From contig MKSW01000015.1 of assembly GCA_001897425.1 (NCBI GenBank), positions 17,719 through 81,718 of the forward strand: a stretch of DNA of 64,000 bases. The letters are read 5' to 3'. This document shows positions 9,034-17,366 of the stretch, piece by piece. Positions within the stretch are counted from its first letter, which is position 1; each line of letters begins with the position of its first letter. Source of the stretch: Actinobacteria bacterium 69-20 (GTDB lineage Bacteria > Actinomycetota > Actinomycetes > Mycobacteriales > Nakamurellaceae). A program made the translations under genes and the position numbers. The notes beneath the pieces are model-generated. The model searched no databases. It was not told where the DNA came from and saw only the letters and a program-made list of their open reading frames with translations.

Positions 9034-9879
9034 ATGACGCCAAACCCGCCGTTGGTCGCCTTGTACGTGCCGGGCGATCGGCCCGATCGATTCGGCACGG
9101 CGATGAGCGCGGGCGCGGATGTCGTGTTCGTGGACCTAGAGGACGCCGTCGTGCCGGCGCACAAGGCACAGGCGCGCGACGCTGCCGTGGCGCTGCTGGC
9201 CGACCGGCCGGGCTGCCCCGTGGTGGTGCGCATCAACGGCATCGATACGCCTTGGGGCGAGGACGATCTCGACGCGATGGCCGGGCGTGCGCACCTCGCG
9301 GGCGTACGCGTGCCGAAGGTCGAAACCACCGCACAGGTGCGGAGGATCGCGGAGCGGCTACCGGCCGTGCCGATCCACGCATTGATCGAGTCCGCAGTCG
9401 GTGTGGAGAACATGCACGAGATTGCACACGCTCCGAATCTCGCCTCGATCGGTCTGGGCGACGCCGACCTGCGCTCCGACCTAGGCATCACCGACCCGGA
9501 CGGTCTCGCCTGGATACGGTCCCGTACAGTCGTCGCGGCGCGGGCCGCGGGGCTCCCGGCCCCGATGATGTCTGTGTACACGGCCGTCAACGACCTGGAC
9601 GGTCTCGCATCCTCGTGTGCGGCCGGCAAGGCGCACGGATTCGTCGGCCGCGCCGCCATTCACCCGCGGCAGATACCCGTCATCCGCGCAGCATTCCAAC
9701 CGGATCAGCGAGAGATCGACAACGCCCACGCCGTCCTGGCCGCCTTAGATGACGCGGCGGCTGCGGGATCCGGCGTGGCGGTCCTGCCGAGCGGCCGCAT
9801 GGTTGACGCCGCCATGCGGCGACAGGCCGAACGCATCATCGCCCTCGACGCCAACACGCTGGCGCAGGAGCGGACGTGA
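9034..9879 (+). CDS. CitE-like lyase (HpcH/HpaI aldolase/citrate lyase family)
   Basis: A 281-residue TIM-barrel lyase of the CitE/malyl-CoA lyase type. Seen: VFVDLEDAVVPAHKAQAR (substrate/metal region), VVRINGIDTPWGEDDL with the conserved Arg, HALIESAVGVENMHEIA with the Mg-binding Glu, and IGLGDADLRSDLG with the Mg-binding Asp. Relatives split malyl-CoA, citramalyl-CoA or similar beta-hydroxyacyl-CoA esters into acyl-CoA and a 2-oxo acid. With the CoA-transferase upstream it forms a plausible activate-and-cleave pair. It overlaps the next gene by 4 bp (GTGA). The exact thioester is unknown. Confidence 0.9.
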   Translation: MTPNPPLVALYVPGDRPDRFGTAMSAGADVVFVDLEDAVVPAHKAQARDAAVALLADRPGCPVVVRINGIDTPWGEDDLDAMAGRAHLAGVRVPKVETTAQVRRIAERLPAVPIHALIESAVGVENMHEIAHAPNLASIGLGDADLRSDLGITDPDGLAWIRSRTVVAARAAGLPAPMMSVYTAVNDLDGLASSCAAGKAHGFVGRAAIHPRQIPVIRAAFQPDQREIDNAHAVLAALDDAAAAGSGVAVLPSGRMVDAAMRRQAERIIALDANTLAQERT

Positions 9880-10457
9880 ACGAAATCAGCCGACAGGAGC
9901 ACACGAACGTGAGCGATTCGATGGTCGACAGAACGCTGGAGGACGCCCAGCAGACTGCGCGTCGGTTCGTTTCCGACGAAGCGGGCTTCGCGCAGGTCGT
10001 CTCGCGCGACCGGCACGGCCACCTCACCGGCAGGACCATGACGGCATTCCTCAATCAGGACTGGTCCGTAGATCTCGTGCAGCGCCGGCAGCATGCGCGA
10101 TTGGCCCAATGGCATCGAGACCCGCACGCATTGGTGACATGGGTCGGCACACCAGCTATCGGCGCGACGAATGACCACCCCCACGTCTTCGACATCGATA
10201 CCCTACCGCCGCGCGCGGTGTTCATCCGCGGCACCGTATCCTTCCTCGACGCCGACGAAACCGAGCGCATCTATCGCCGCGAGATCGAAGCGCAGCGCGC
10301 ACGCGGATTCACCAAGGCACCGCTTCGCAATCGCGACGAGGTCGAACGCGACCTTGCGGCAGTGCATCTCGCGCCGTACCGGGTTCGACTGGAGGGATTT
10401 GGCGACGGCGCGCAATCATTCGACTTCACCATTACCACCCTCGGAGGTGCGCCGTGA
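9876..10457 (+). CDS. Pyridoxamine 5'-phosphate oxidase-fold (flavin/F420-binding-like) protein
   Basis: A 193-residue protein with the split-barrel PNPOx fold: FAQVVSRDRHGHLTGRTMTAF near residues 38-58 (first strands), WSVDLVQRRQHARLAQWHRD, then ALVTWVG, and PRAVFIRGTVSFLDADETERIY near 112-132. Such proteins bind FMN, F420 or haem, and some reduce small substrates. Translation may start at GTG 9876 (overlapping the lyase stop by 4 bp) or at GTG 9909, which has AGGAG upstream. It shares an operon with the ring-opening genes and could supply a reduction or protective step; no specific reaction can be named. Confidence 0.72.
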   Translation: MNEISRQEHTNVSDSMVDRTLEDAQQTARRFVSDEAGFAQVVSRDRHGHLTGRTMTAFLNQDWSVDLVQRRQHARLAQWHRDPHALVTWVGTPAIGATNDHPHVFDIDTLPPRAVFIRGTVSFLDADETERIYRREIEAQRARGFTKAPLRNRDEVERDLAAVHLAPYRVRLEGFGDGAQSFDFTITTLGGAP

Positions 10458-10807
10458 GCATCAAACTTCTCGTCGGCTACGACATCGTCCCCGGCGTCAG
10501 CGAACAGGAATACGAGGACTGGCTCTTCAACATTCACGCGCCGGACCTTCTTGCCAACCCCTACTTGGACAGGATCGTCTTCAACAAGATCCTCCGACCA
10601 GTCCGGCACACGTCCGGCGGCGCGGCCGAGATCCCGCCCGGCTACACGTTCTACCGCATCGCCGAAATGCACTACGCCAACGAACTCGCCTACCAGAAAT
10701 ACCTTGACTGGTTCACCGACCACCCGCTCCCACCGGAACGTGGCCCCGCCGGCCGCACCGACTTCAAGTTCTACCTCGTGTCCGAAAGCACTGAAGTCAC
10801 TCGGTAG
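10454..10807 (+). CDS. Small EthD-like/dimeric alpha-beta barrel protein
   Basis: A 117-residue protein starting SIKLLVGYDIVPGVSEQEYEDWLFNIHAPDL. The opening strand followed by a helix carrying EYEDWLFNIHAPDLLANP, and a later TFYRIAEMHYANELAYQKYLDW segment, resembles EthD-like ferredoxin-fold proteins that form dimeric alpha+beta barrels. Members assist ether, aromatic or polyketide conversions; many have no known activity. Its GTG overlaps the stop of the PNPOx-fold gene by 4 bp, and it is the last gene of the operon begun by the IclR gene. The fold assignment is by pattern only. Confidence 0.55.
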   Translation: MSIKLLVGYDIVPGVSEQEYEDWLFNIHAPDLLANPYLDRIVFNKILRPVRHTSGGAAEIPPGYTFYRIAEMHYANELAYQKYLDWFTDHPLPPERGPAGRTDFKFYLVSESTEVTR

Positions 10808-10892
10808 TCCGTGTCGATGGCACCTGGGTGTTCATCATCGACCGGCGGCTGCAGGGTCCGGGCTTTGGGAATGAAACATGTTGGCGCCCGGG

Positions 10893-11744
10893 TTATGTCC
10901 GGAGCCTGCCGCCGGACATGATGGCTGCGGTGAGCGCCTCGGTGGCCTCGCCCGGTGCCCGCGGGCCGGTGAGCAGGACGAAGTCGATATCTCCGAGTAT
11001 GGGCAGCTGGGCCGTCGCCGGCATCTCCACCAGGTCCGGCGGCATGAGGCTGCGCGCGAAGATGGAGATCCCGAGGCCGGCACGCACGGCGGCGAGTACG
11101 CCGTTCACACCGCGGACCGTGCAGGTGACGCGGTAGGGCCTGCCCTGCGCTTCGAGGGCCTGCACACCCATCGACCGGCTCAGGCTCGGCGCCGCGTAGA
11201 CAACGAGCGGAACAGGCTTGTCCGGTTCCAGGACCGTTCCTTGGGTGCCCGCCCACACCCAGGTATCGCGGCGGACCACCCGGGCCGCCCCACTGTCCGG
11301 GTGGTGCTTGACGAAGGCCAAATCGAGGTGCCCGGATTCCAGACGCCGGTGCAGGGTGCCGCTCTGCCCGACCGTCAGCTCCAGATCGATACGCGGGTAG
11401 AGGCGCCGAAAATCGCGCAGGATCAACGGAAGTGGCGAGAGGGCAAGGTCGTCGGCGACTCCGAATCGCAGTCGTCCGGCCAGACCCGACGCCGAGAAAT
11501 ACGCAACGGCCTGCTCCTGCGTGGCGAGGATGTTCCGCGCGAAGCCCACCATCTTCTCGCCGTCCGCGGTGAGGATCACCGTACGGGTGTCCCGCACGAA
11601 CAGCTGCCGGCCGACGGACTGCTCCAGCTTCCGGATGTGCTGGCTGACCGTCGACTGGCCGATATTGAGGGCCGCGGCGGCGCGGGTGAAGCTCAGCGTC
11701 TCCGCTAGCACGACGAAGGTTCGCAGCTGATCGGGGTCGTACAT
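10893..11744 (-). CDS. LysR family transcriptional regulator
   Basis: A 283-residue LysR regulator, start ATG 11744 (MYDPDQLRTFVVLAETLSF); AGGAGG lies just upstream, and a GTG at 11771 would add nine residues. The N-terminal helix-turn-helix FTRAAAALNIGQSTVSQHIRKLE is clear, and the rest is the periplasmic-binding-like effector domain (AGLGISIFARSLMPPDLVEM). It is divergent from the MFS transporter gene with 128 bp between them, and a T-N11-A type site lies at 11812-11826. It most likely controls that exporter. Confidence 0.93.
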   Translation of the reverse strand: MYDPDQLRTFVVLAETLSFTRAAAALNIGQSTVSQHIRKLEQSVGRQLFVRDTRTVILTADGEKMVGFARNILATQEQAVAYFSASGLAGRLRFGVADDLALSPLPLILRDFRRLYPRIDLELTVGQSGTLHRRLESGHLDLAFVKHHPDSGAARVVRRDTWVWAGTQGTVLEPDKPVPLVVYAAPSLSRSMGVQALEAQGRPYRVTCTVRGVNGVLAAVRAGLGISIFARSLMPPDLVEMPATAQLPILGDIDFVLLTGPRAPGEATEALTAAIMSGGRLRT

Positions 11745-11811
11745 CACCCTCCTATCACGGAACGCAATCACACCAATTTTATCAATTTACTCCTGTAATA
11801 GGCGGCGGTCG

Positions 11812-11826
11812 GTGACGATAGATCAC
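11812..11826. promoter_or_regulatory. Candidate LysR box between LysR and MFS genes
   Basis: GTGACGATAGATCAC has 4-bp inverted arms (GTGA/TCAC) and fits the T-N11-A pattern of LysR binding sites. It lies in the divergent region, 47 bp before the MFS start. An AT-rich tract (11774-11790) next to it probably holds the LysR promoter. The regulatory role is inferred from position and pattern. Confidence 0.45.
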
Positions 11827-11872
11827 GTCAAGCGCTACTGGCTGAAATCACCACACCGACCCGGGAATTGAT

Positions 11873-13225
11873 GTGGCATCTCTTATGACGTCCGATACGG
11901 CAACGGCAATCCCTACCCGACTGCCGGCGACACCTACACCGCCCGACCGCGTCGGCACGTTCTCCTCCCTGCGGATCCACAATTTCCGGATCTTCGCCGC
12001 CAGCCAGATCGTGTCGAACAGCGGCGCCTGGACACAACGTGTCGCGCAGGACTGGCTCGTCCTCACGCTGACCGGGAGTCCCGCGGCCGTCGGCATCACC
12101 ACGGCGCTGCAGTTCGCGCCATCGATCCTGTTCAGCATGATCGGCGGGCTCGCCGCCGACCGCGTCGACAAGCGGCGGATATTGCTGACGACCCAAACGA
12201 CTTTGGCGGCCTGCTCGGCGGTTCTGGCCACGCTGTGCCTGGCGGGAGTCGTCCAGTATTGGCAGGTCCTCATCCTCGCTGTCGCCACCGGCACAGCGGC
12301 GGCTTTCGACAACCCGACCCGACAGGCCTTCGTCCACGACATGGTCGGCGCCAGGCATCTGGGAAATGCGGTGAGCATCAACTCCGCCGTATTCCAGATC
12401 GGTGCCCTCATCGGGCCCGCGGTCAGCGCCGTGCTGATTGCCGCCATCGGGATCGGCTACTCCTTCGCCGCCAATGCGCTGTCCTTCGGGGTCGTCATCA
12501 CCGCCTTGCTCGTGATCGACAAGGCGCGGCTCTTCCGCACACCGGTGCCGCCGCGCCGGCGCGGCCAGGTCAGATCGGCGCTGCAGGAGATCCGCCGCCG
12601 GCCGGAGTTGCGTTGGCCGATCCTCCTGGCCGGTGTCTGCGGTTTCGTCACGGCCAATTTCCCGGTCGTACTGGTGGCGTTCACCAAGGAGATGTCGTTC
12701 GGGCCGGGCGGATACGGCCTGCTGACCTGCTCGCTCGCGGCCGGATCACTGATGGGCGCGCTGATGTCCGCGCGGCGTCCGCACACGCGGCTCCGTCATC
12801 TCACCGCGCTGGCCCTGGCGATCGCCGCCACCCTGCTGTTCACGGCGCCCATGCCCGGCACGGTCGCCCTCTGCGTCGCGCTCGTCGTCACCGGAACGGC
12901 CTGCGTACCGTTCGGGATCACCGCGAACACCACCATCCAGCTCGCGGCGGGCGACGACATGCGCGGCCGAGTGATGGGCGTCTACATGCTGGCCGTCCTG
13001 GGCGCCGCCGGGGCGGGCGGTCCCGTCATCGGGTACCTCGTCGAATACATCGGAGCCCGGGGCGGACTCGCCGCCTGCGGGCTCGCGATCCTGGCCGTGA
13101 CCTGCTACGCGATACTGCGGCTCTCCCGCACCAGTGGCACCAGCCCCGCCCGGCTTGCCCGACTCGCGCTGAACCAGATCCGCAATACCCGCATTCTCCG
13201 CGACAGGCCGGTCCATTCCTGCTGA
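11873..13225 (+). CDS. MFS transporter (enterobactin exporter EntS/DHA3-like)
   Basis: A 450-residue major facilitator with about twelve hydrophobic segments. Start GTG 11873, or the in-frame ATG at 11885. LRIHNFRIFAASQIVSNSGAW at the N-terminus, GGLAADRVDKRRILL (loop 2-3 motif) and AAAFDNPTRQAFVHDMVGA (loop 4-5) are the usual features of the EntS/DHA3 branch, which exports siderophores, drugs and small metabolites. A charged C-terminal tail follows the last helix. Regulation by the divergent LysR protein is likely. The substrate is unknown. Confidence 0.9.
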   Translation: MASLMTSDTATAIPTRLPATPTPPDRVGTFSSLRIHNFRIFAASQIVSNSGAWTQRVAQDWLVLTLTGSPAAVGITTALQFAPSILFSMIGGLAADRVDKRRILLTTQTTLAACSAVLATLCLAGVVQYWQVLILAVATGTAAAFDNPTRQAFVHDMVGARHLGNAVSINSAVFQIGALIGPAVSAVLIAAIGIGYSFAANALSFGVVITALLVIDKARLFRTPVPPRRRGQVRSALQEIRRRPELRWPILLAGVCGFVTANFPVVLVAFTKEMSFGPGGYGLLTCSLAAGSLMGALMSARRPHTRLRHLTALALAIAATLLFTAPMPGTVALCVALVVTGTACVPFGITANTTIQLAAGDDMRGRVMGVYMLAVLGAAGAGGPVIGYLVEYIGARGGLAACGLAILAVTCYAILRLSRTSGTSPARLARLALNQIRNTRILRDRPVHSC

Positions 13226-13311
13226 CCCCTTGCCGCGCAGTTCCTCGCACAGCTCCCTGGGGGACCGGCGGGTTCGCAGCCGTGCAGCGAAACTCACGCC
13301 CTGCGCTGAAT

Positions 13312-13336
13312 ATCCGGCGCGGCGTCCCGGCCGGAT
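13312..13336. terminator. Stem-loop between convergent MFS and IclR genes
   Basis: ATCCGGC and GCCGGAT form a 7-bp GC-rich stem around an 11-nt loop in the space between the convergent MFS and IclR genes. There is no T-tract. It could serve both strands as terminator or processing hairpin. Confidence 0.35.
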
Positions 13337-13341
13337 GAGCA

Positions 13342-14133
13342 TTACCTGCGGTGCGCGGATGGGGCCGCGAACTCCTCGGAGAGCGCCTTCGCGTGTCGGG
13401 TCAGCGAGCTGAGCAGTTTCGCGCGTTCTTGCTCGGTTCCGCCGAACCGAACATTGGGCACCGAGCAGCTCATCGCAGCGATGGTTTCTCCGTTCGCTCC
13501 GAAGGTCGGTACGGCAAGGCAGTAGACACCGACCGTGTATTCGCCCTCGTCTTCGCCGTAGCCCCTGGCGCGGATCGTGGCGAGCTGGCGGTCGAGTTCC
13601 TCCACGGATGTCACCGTGTTGTGCGTGAACGGTTGCATCGTGACCGTGGACATTCGGTGGCGAAACTCGTCTGGTTCGAGGGAGGCGAGCAGCACTTTGC
13701 CCAATCCAGTCGCGTAGGCCGGAAGTCTCGCCCCGACGTGCGATACCAGCCGCAGCGGGTGGTCCGATTCGACCTTCGTGATGTACACGTTGTCGGTGCC
13801 CTCGAGGACTGCCAATTGCACGGTCTCATTGAGTTCGTCTCGCACGGCCTCGAGGTGTTTCTGGGCGATCTGCGCCAGGGCGTCAAACTGCGAAAAACCC
13901 TGCGCCGCATGCCAGAGCCGCAAACCGATGCGGTAACGCCGGGTCGGCTCGTGAAGATATGCCCAGCCTTGGTCCACGAGCGTGGTGAGTAGTCCGTACA
14001 GGCTGCTTTTCGGCAACGACAAGTCCTCGAGCAGCTGCGGGAACGTGGCACCGTCGGGGCGTTCGGCCAGATGTTCCAACAGTTCCAGCACGCGGCGAGC
14101 GGATTTGACCCCGCCAATTCCATCCTCTGCCAT
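13342..14133 (-). CDS. IclR family transcriptional regulator (last gene of the Opp-like operon)
   Basis: A 263-residue IclR regulator. Start ATG 14133 (MAEDGIGGVKSARRV), preceded by AGGAG; the upstream extension overlaps the MBL-fold gene. The HTH lies at about residues 22-55 (FPQLLEDLSLPKSSLYGLLTTL), and the effector domain has GARLPAYATGLGKVLLASLEPDE and GEYTVGVYCLAVPTF. It begins 8 bp after the MBL-fold gene and is the twelfth and last gene of the leftward operon, so it probably senses an intermediate of this pathway. The ligand is unknown. Confidence 0.92.
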   Translation of the reverse strand: MAEDGIGGVKSARRVLELLEHLAERPDGATFPQLLEDLSLPKSSLYGLLTTLVDQGWAYLHEPTRRYRIGLRLWHAAQGFSQFDALAQIAQKHLEAVRDELNETVQLAVLEGTDNVYITKVESDHPLRLVSHVGARLPAYATGLGKVLLASLEPDEFRHRMSTVTMQPFTHNTVTSVEELDRQLATIRARGYGEDEGEYTVGVYCLAVPTFGANGETIAAMSCSVPNVRFGGTEQERAKLLSSLTRHAKALSEEFAAPSAHRR

Positions 14134-14141
14134 CGCAGCTC

Positions 14142-14951
14142 CTATGCGTCCATTCTGTCCGCGGAGACGGCACGGAAACCGGCGAGTGGGAAGCGGCTCG
14201 CATTGGTGGGCTCGTGGATCGCGACTACCTCGTCGCATTCGCGTCGGTAGCGGCGGATCACCGCACGGCAGGTGGCGATGTCTTCGGCGATGCCGATGGG
14301 CTGCTCGCGTTCGAGGTTGGTTTGTAGGAAAGCAGTCTCAAGTAGTCCGGTCAGGCCCGCACTGGTGCGGATCTTGAGCGCGGCCGAGCCCGGATGGTGG
14401 CCGCCGGTGGTTTCGATGTGCACGCCGGGCACGATTTCCACCGGTCCGTCGATCAGGTGTAGTCGGCGTTCGATGGCCAATTGTCGCAATGTGGACCAGG
14501 AACCTTCGGTGAAGTAGAACTCGGTGGCCGGATGACCCGGCGGATCGAGGAGCATTTCGCGGATGCCGTCATAGGGCAGGTAGAAGTGAGCGCGCGGCAA
14601 CAGCTCGGCGTCGATCCCGCCGGTGTGGTAAGTGACGGTCTGGGTAATGGCCACGAAGTCGACGTCCGCACCCGATAGTCCGACGTCGGCGAGCAATTCG
14701 GGAAGCAACCGGATATGACGGAAATAGCTGCCCTGGTCGAAGACACGATTCTCATCGCTGACAGCCGCGGCTTCGATGGGGTCGAGAGGTAGACCAGTGT
14801 CGATCAATCCGATGGTGGTTCCGTCCGTGACAATCCAGACGTAAAAGCCGAGATCTGTCAGCGTCGTGCTGTTGGCGCCGAAAATGGCAGCCCAGGTCGG
14901 GATCGGCAGTGTGCCGGCCGGTAGCGCGTGAAGGCGGAATTCTGTGCTCAC
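14142..14951 (-). CDS. Metallo-beta-lactamase-fold protein with most metal ligands replaced
   Basis: A 269-residue MBL-fold protein resembling N-acyl-homoserine-lactonase-like hydrolases in layout: IGLIDTGLPLDP at about 48-57 and EIVPGVHIETTGGHHPGSAAL at 172-191. Start is GTG 14951 with GGAGG, overlapping the PLP-enzyme stop by 4 bp. The zinc motif HxHxDH is not intact: AITQTVTYHTGG reads Gln104, Val106, Tyr108, keeping only His109. His185 and His246 remain, while the bridging Asp position reads Glu205. The protein is full length, so this is not simple decay. It may have a single-metal or non-metal chemistry, or be a binding protein. Confidence 0.82.
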   Translation of the reverse strand: MSTEFRLHALPAGTLPIPTWAAIFGANSTTLTDLGFYVWIVTDGTTIGLIDTGLPLDPIEAAAVSDENRVFDQGSYFRHIRLLPELLADVGLSGADVDFVAITQTVTYHTGGIDAELLPRAHFYLPYDGIREMLLDPPGHPATEFYFTEGSWSTLRQLAIERRLHLIDGPVEIVPGVHIETTGGHHPGSAALKIRTSAGLTGLLETAFLQTNLEREQPIGIAEDIATCRAVIRRYRRECDEVVAIHEPTNASRFPLAGFRAVSADRMDA

Positions 14952-16138
14952 GGGCCCTCCGTATGGTCGGCAGACATGATTATCTCCGCGATCCGCTGCC
15001 CGACGACCGTGCCCTCGCCGGGGTGCAGCCCCATCGGATTGATCGTCAGCACACCGCGCCAGGCGGCACCCTCGTCGACGTGTATGCGTGGTTCGCCCGC
15101 GTCCAGCAGCCGAACGATTCTGTCGGCCTCGGGTGGCCCGCCGGGAAGGCCGATCTCCAACACGGGGACGTTGAGATGATCATTTCGCCCGTGGGCGACA
15201 CTCAGCGTCGGACATTGCGTGAGTTTCGCCGCGCAGTCGGCGAGTTCGGACGCGTAGTGCGCATCCCATCGGGTGGGCTCTGTGACGAATTCGCGGACCG
15301 CGGCGAGCATGCCGGCTATCTGTTCGCGCCCGACTTTCATGCCCCGTCCCAGCCCGTGTCGACCTCGTAGGGGCTGGGCTCCGGTGATCTCGCTCGGCTG
15401 CCAGGTTTGAGCGCGGATGTCCATGTCCTGGTGATGCAGCGCGACAGCGGCCACCAGGTCGGCATTTCCGCAGAGCAGTCCAGCGGTGTGCGGCCCACGA
15501 AATGCCTTGCCGCCGGATATCGCTATGAGGTCGGCGCCGTCGGAGACTAGTTGTTGGAGCCGGTCGACCGGTGGGGCATCCATGGCCGCGTCGACCACCA
15601 CCAGGACGCCTGCACTGCCGGCGAGTTCGGCGACGGTACGTAGCGAGAGCAGTTCGCCTTCGCGCCCGGGTCGCCACAGCACGGCTGCGACGGAATCGTC
15701 GAGTTCGCGGGCCAGCTCGTCAGGGTAGGTCGACCCTGGGTAGCCGATTTCGGTCAGGGTGACGCCGACGGCGGTAATGGCATGGTCGTAAGGGTCGCGG
15801 TGGGCGTGCTGGACTATTACGCGTCGTCCCGCGGCGCTGAATGGGAGCGCCTCGATGGCACCGGGACGGGTACCGGCCACGCAGGTGGCGACCGCCAGTG
15901 TCAGCGCGGCCGATGCACCGCTGGTCACGTAGACGGCCGGCACGCCGAGCAACCGGGCCAGTTCGGCACCAGCGGCCTCTTCGAGTTCGTCCATGCGCAC
16001 GTTGGCGGCCACGGCCTCGGACATTGCCGCAAGCACCGTCGCAGACAGCGGCAGCCCGCCTAGTCTGGTGGCCGGCCCGACCGCGTTGACAATCGAGCGC
16101 AATCCCAAGTCGTGGTACATCCCCACGTCCTCACCCAT
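14948..16138 (-). CDS. SelA-like PLP-dependent enzyme (D-glucosaminate-6-P lyase/DgaE-like family)
   Basis: A 396-residue fold-type I PLP protein of the SelA-like branch, which includes D-glucosaminate-6-phosphate ammonia-lyase and E. coli YhfS. Seen: YVTSGASAALTLAVA (phosphate-binding turn, about 70-84), VLVVVDAAMD with Asp183 for the pyridine nitrogen, and AISGGKAFRGPHTAGLL with the Schiff-base lysine at Lys211. It overlaps the deacetylase gene upstream by 8 bp and the MBL gene downstream by 4 bp. SelA-like proteins next to amidohydrolase/deacetylases are a recurring pair. An eliminating or racemising reaction on an amino acid or amino-sugar acid is likely. Confidence 0.85.
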   Translation of the reverse strand: MGEDVGMYHDLGLRSIVNAVGPATRLGGLPLSATVLAAMSEAVAANVRMDELEEAAGAELARLLGVPAVYVTSGASAALTLAVATCVAGTRPGAIEALPFSAAGRRVIVQHAHRDPYDHAITAVGVTLTEIGYPGSTYPDELARELDDSVAAVLWRPGREGELLSLRTVAELAGSAGVLVVVDAAMDAPPVDRLQQLVSDGADLIAISGGKAFRGPHTAGLLCGNADLVAAVALHHQDMDIRAQTWQPSEITGAQPLRGRHGLGRGMKVGREQIAGMLAAVREFVTEPTRWDAHYASELADCAAKLTQCPTLSVAHGRNDHLNVPVLEIGLPGGPPEADRIVRLLDAGEPRIHVDEGAAWRGVLTINPMGLHPGEGTVVGQRIAEIIMSADHTEGP

Positions 16139-17366
16139 CCTCGTTCCTAGGCAATACGCCAGCGCCGCCTGTCCCGTCGAACACGACCGATCCTGCCCGC
16201 AGGGTCATGACGGCCCGCAATGCGCGGTCACCGGTGAACGCGAACCCCCTGGGATCTGCCAGCGATATCGGCTCGTGCTCGACGCGGAACAGAGCAATGT
16301 CGGCCGGCGATCCGGGTGCAAGCGAGCCGACTCCGAGGGAGGCAAGCCCGGCCGCTGCGGCCGGTGCTGCGGTCACTCGGAGCAGCGTGTCCTCCAGGCT
16401 CATGCCGAGGGCGAGCATCTTGGTCGCCACCAAGGGCAGACCCTGCTCGATGAGGGAGGTCTCGGCGACCGGATGGTCCGCCACGACAGGGGCCACATCG
16501 CCACCTGCCGGCAGATCCACATAGGCGTGCACGTCACTGCTGATCGTGTCGGGCGGAAATCCGGCGCGCAACGCGGCGGCGACCCGCCTGGCGTCGAAGC
16601 TTCCGCCGCCGTGACCGACATCGAAAAGGACGCCGCGTTCGCGGGCGGCGACGGCCGCTTCGTGGAGTCGGTCGCCGTGGTCCGGGTCGGCGATCGGTGT
16701 TCTCGTGTAACCGGTGAAGCAGTGCGTGACGATATCGCCTGCGTTCAGAACAGCCAGCACCTCGTCATAGCTGGGTGGCGGCGGCCCGACATGAACCATG
16801 AGCGGCAGGGCCACTGCGTCCGCGATGGTACGGGCGCGGCGCAGCGCCTCCCGGGTGTTGGCGCCGCCCACGTTCGCCGATGCCCGCACCTTGACGCCAA
16901 TGATCTGGTCAGGATGACGTTCGACGACCTCGATGCAGGCTCGTTCGTCCACGTAGTCGAGTTGCCGCAGTTCCCCGGCCAACAGGATGCTGGTGGTGCC
17001 GATGCTCGACACGTTCAGAAACGAGCGGATCCTCGGGATAGCGGTCGGGAGCACACTCGACGCGAAGGCTTCGTACAGGTGGGCGCCGGAGGAACCTGCG
17101 TCGATCATCGTCGTGACACCGGTGCGGTGCCCGAGCAGATTGGGGTCCACTCCGAGGTCTTGTCCCGCGAAGATGTGGGTGTGCAGGTCGATCCATCCGG
17201 GTGTGACGAGAAGCCCGGTTGCGTTGATCACCGTGTCGGTACGTGCGGGCTCGAACGGCTCGACGACCTGCGCGCGTCGCACGTACACATCGGCGGGCAC
17301 AATCGCGGCGCGGGCGGAGTCGAACACCGCTCCCCCACGGATCACCGAGCCGGTGGGATCACTCAC
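16131..17366 (-). CDS. Amidohydrolase/deacetylase family metallohydrolase (EF0837-like)
   Basis: A 411-residue amidohydrolase. Start GTG 17366, giving an 8-bp overlap with the Gfo/Idh gene; a longer frame would run antiparallel-free through that gene and is rejected. Metal motifs: GWIDLHTHIFAGQDLG (two His), GVKVRAS with the bridging lysine, MVHVGPPP, VTHCFTGY and SSDVHAY with the catalytic Asp. The C-terminal LAPGSPADIALFRVE is usual. Characterised relatives remove acetyl groups from N- or O-acetylated amino and hydroxy acids, and are often encoded beside SelA-like PLP enzymes, as here. A deacetylase step before the PLP reaction is a sensible reading. Confidence 0.88.
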   Translation of the reverse strand: MSDPTGSVIRGGAVFDSARAAIVPADVYVRRAQVVEPFEPARTDTVINATGLLVTPGWIDLHTHIFAGQDLGVDPNLLGHRTGVTTMIDAGSSGAHLYEAFASSVLPTAIPRIRSFLNVSSIGTTSILLAGELRQLDYVDERACIEVVERHPDQIIGVKVRASANVGGANTREALRRARTIADAVALPLMVHVGPPPPSYDEVLAVLNAGDIVTHCFTGYTRTPIADPDHGDRLHEAAVAARERGVLFDVGHGGGSFDARRVAAALRAGFPPDTISSDVHAYVDLPAGGDVAPVVADHPVAETSLIEQGLPLVATKMLALGMSLEDTLLRVTAAPAAAAGLASLGVGSLAPGSPADIALFRVEHEPISLADPRGFAFTGDRALRAVMTLRAGSVVFDGTGGAGVLPRNEDG

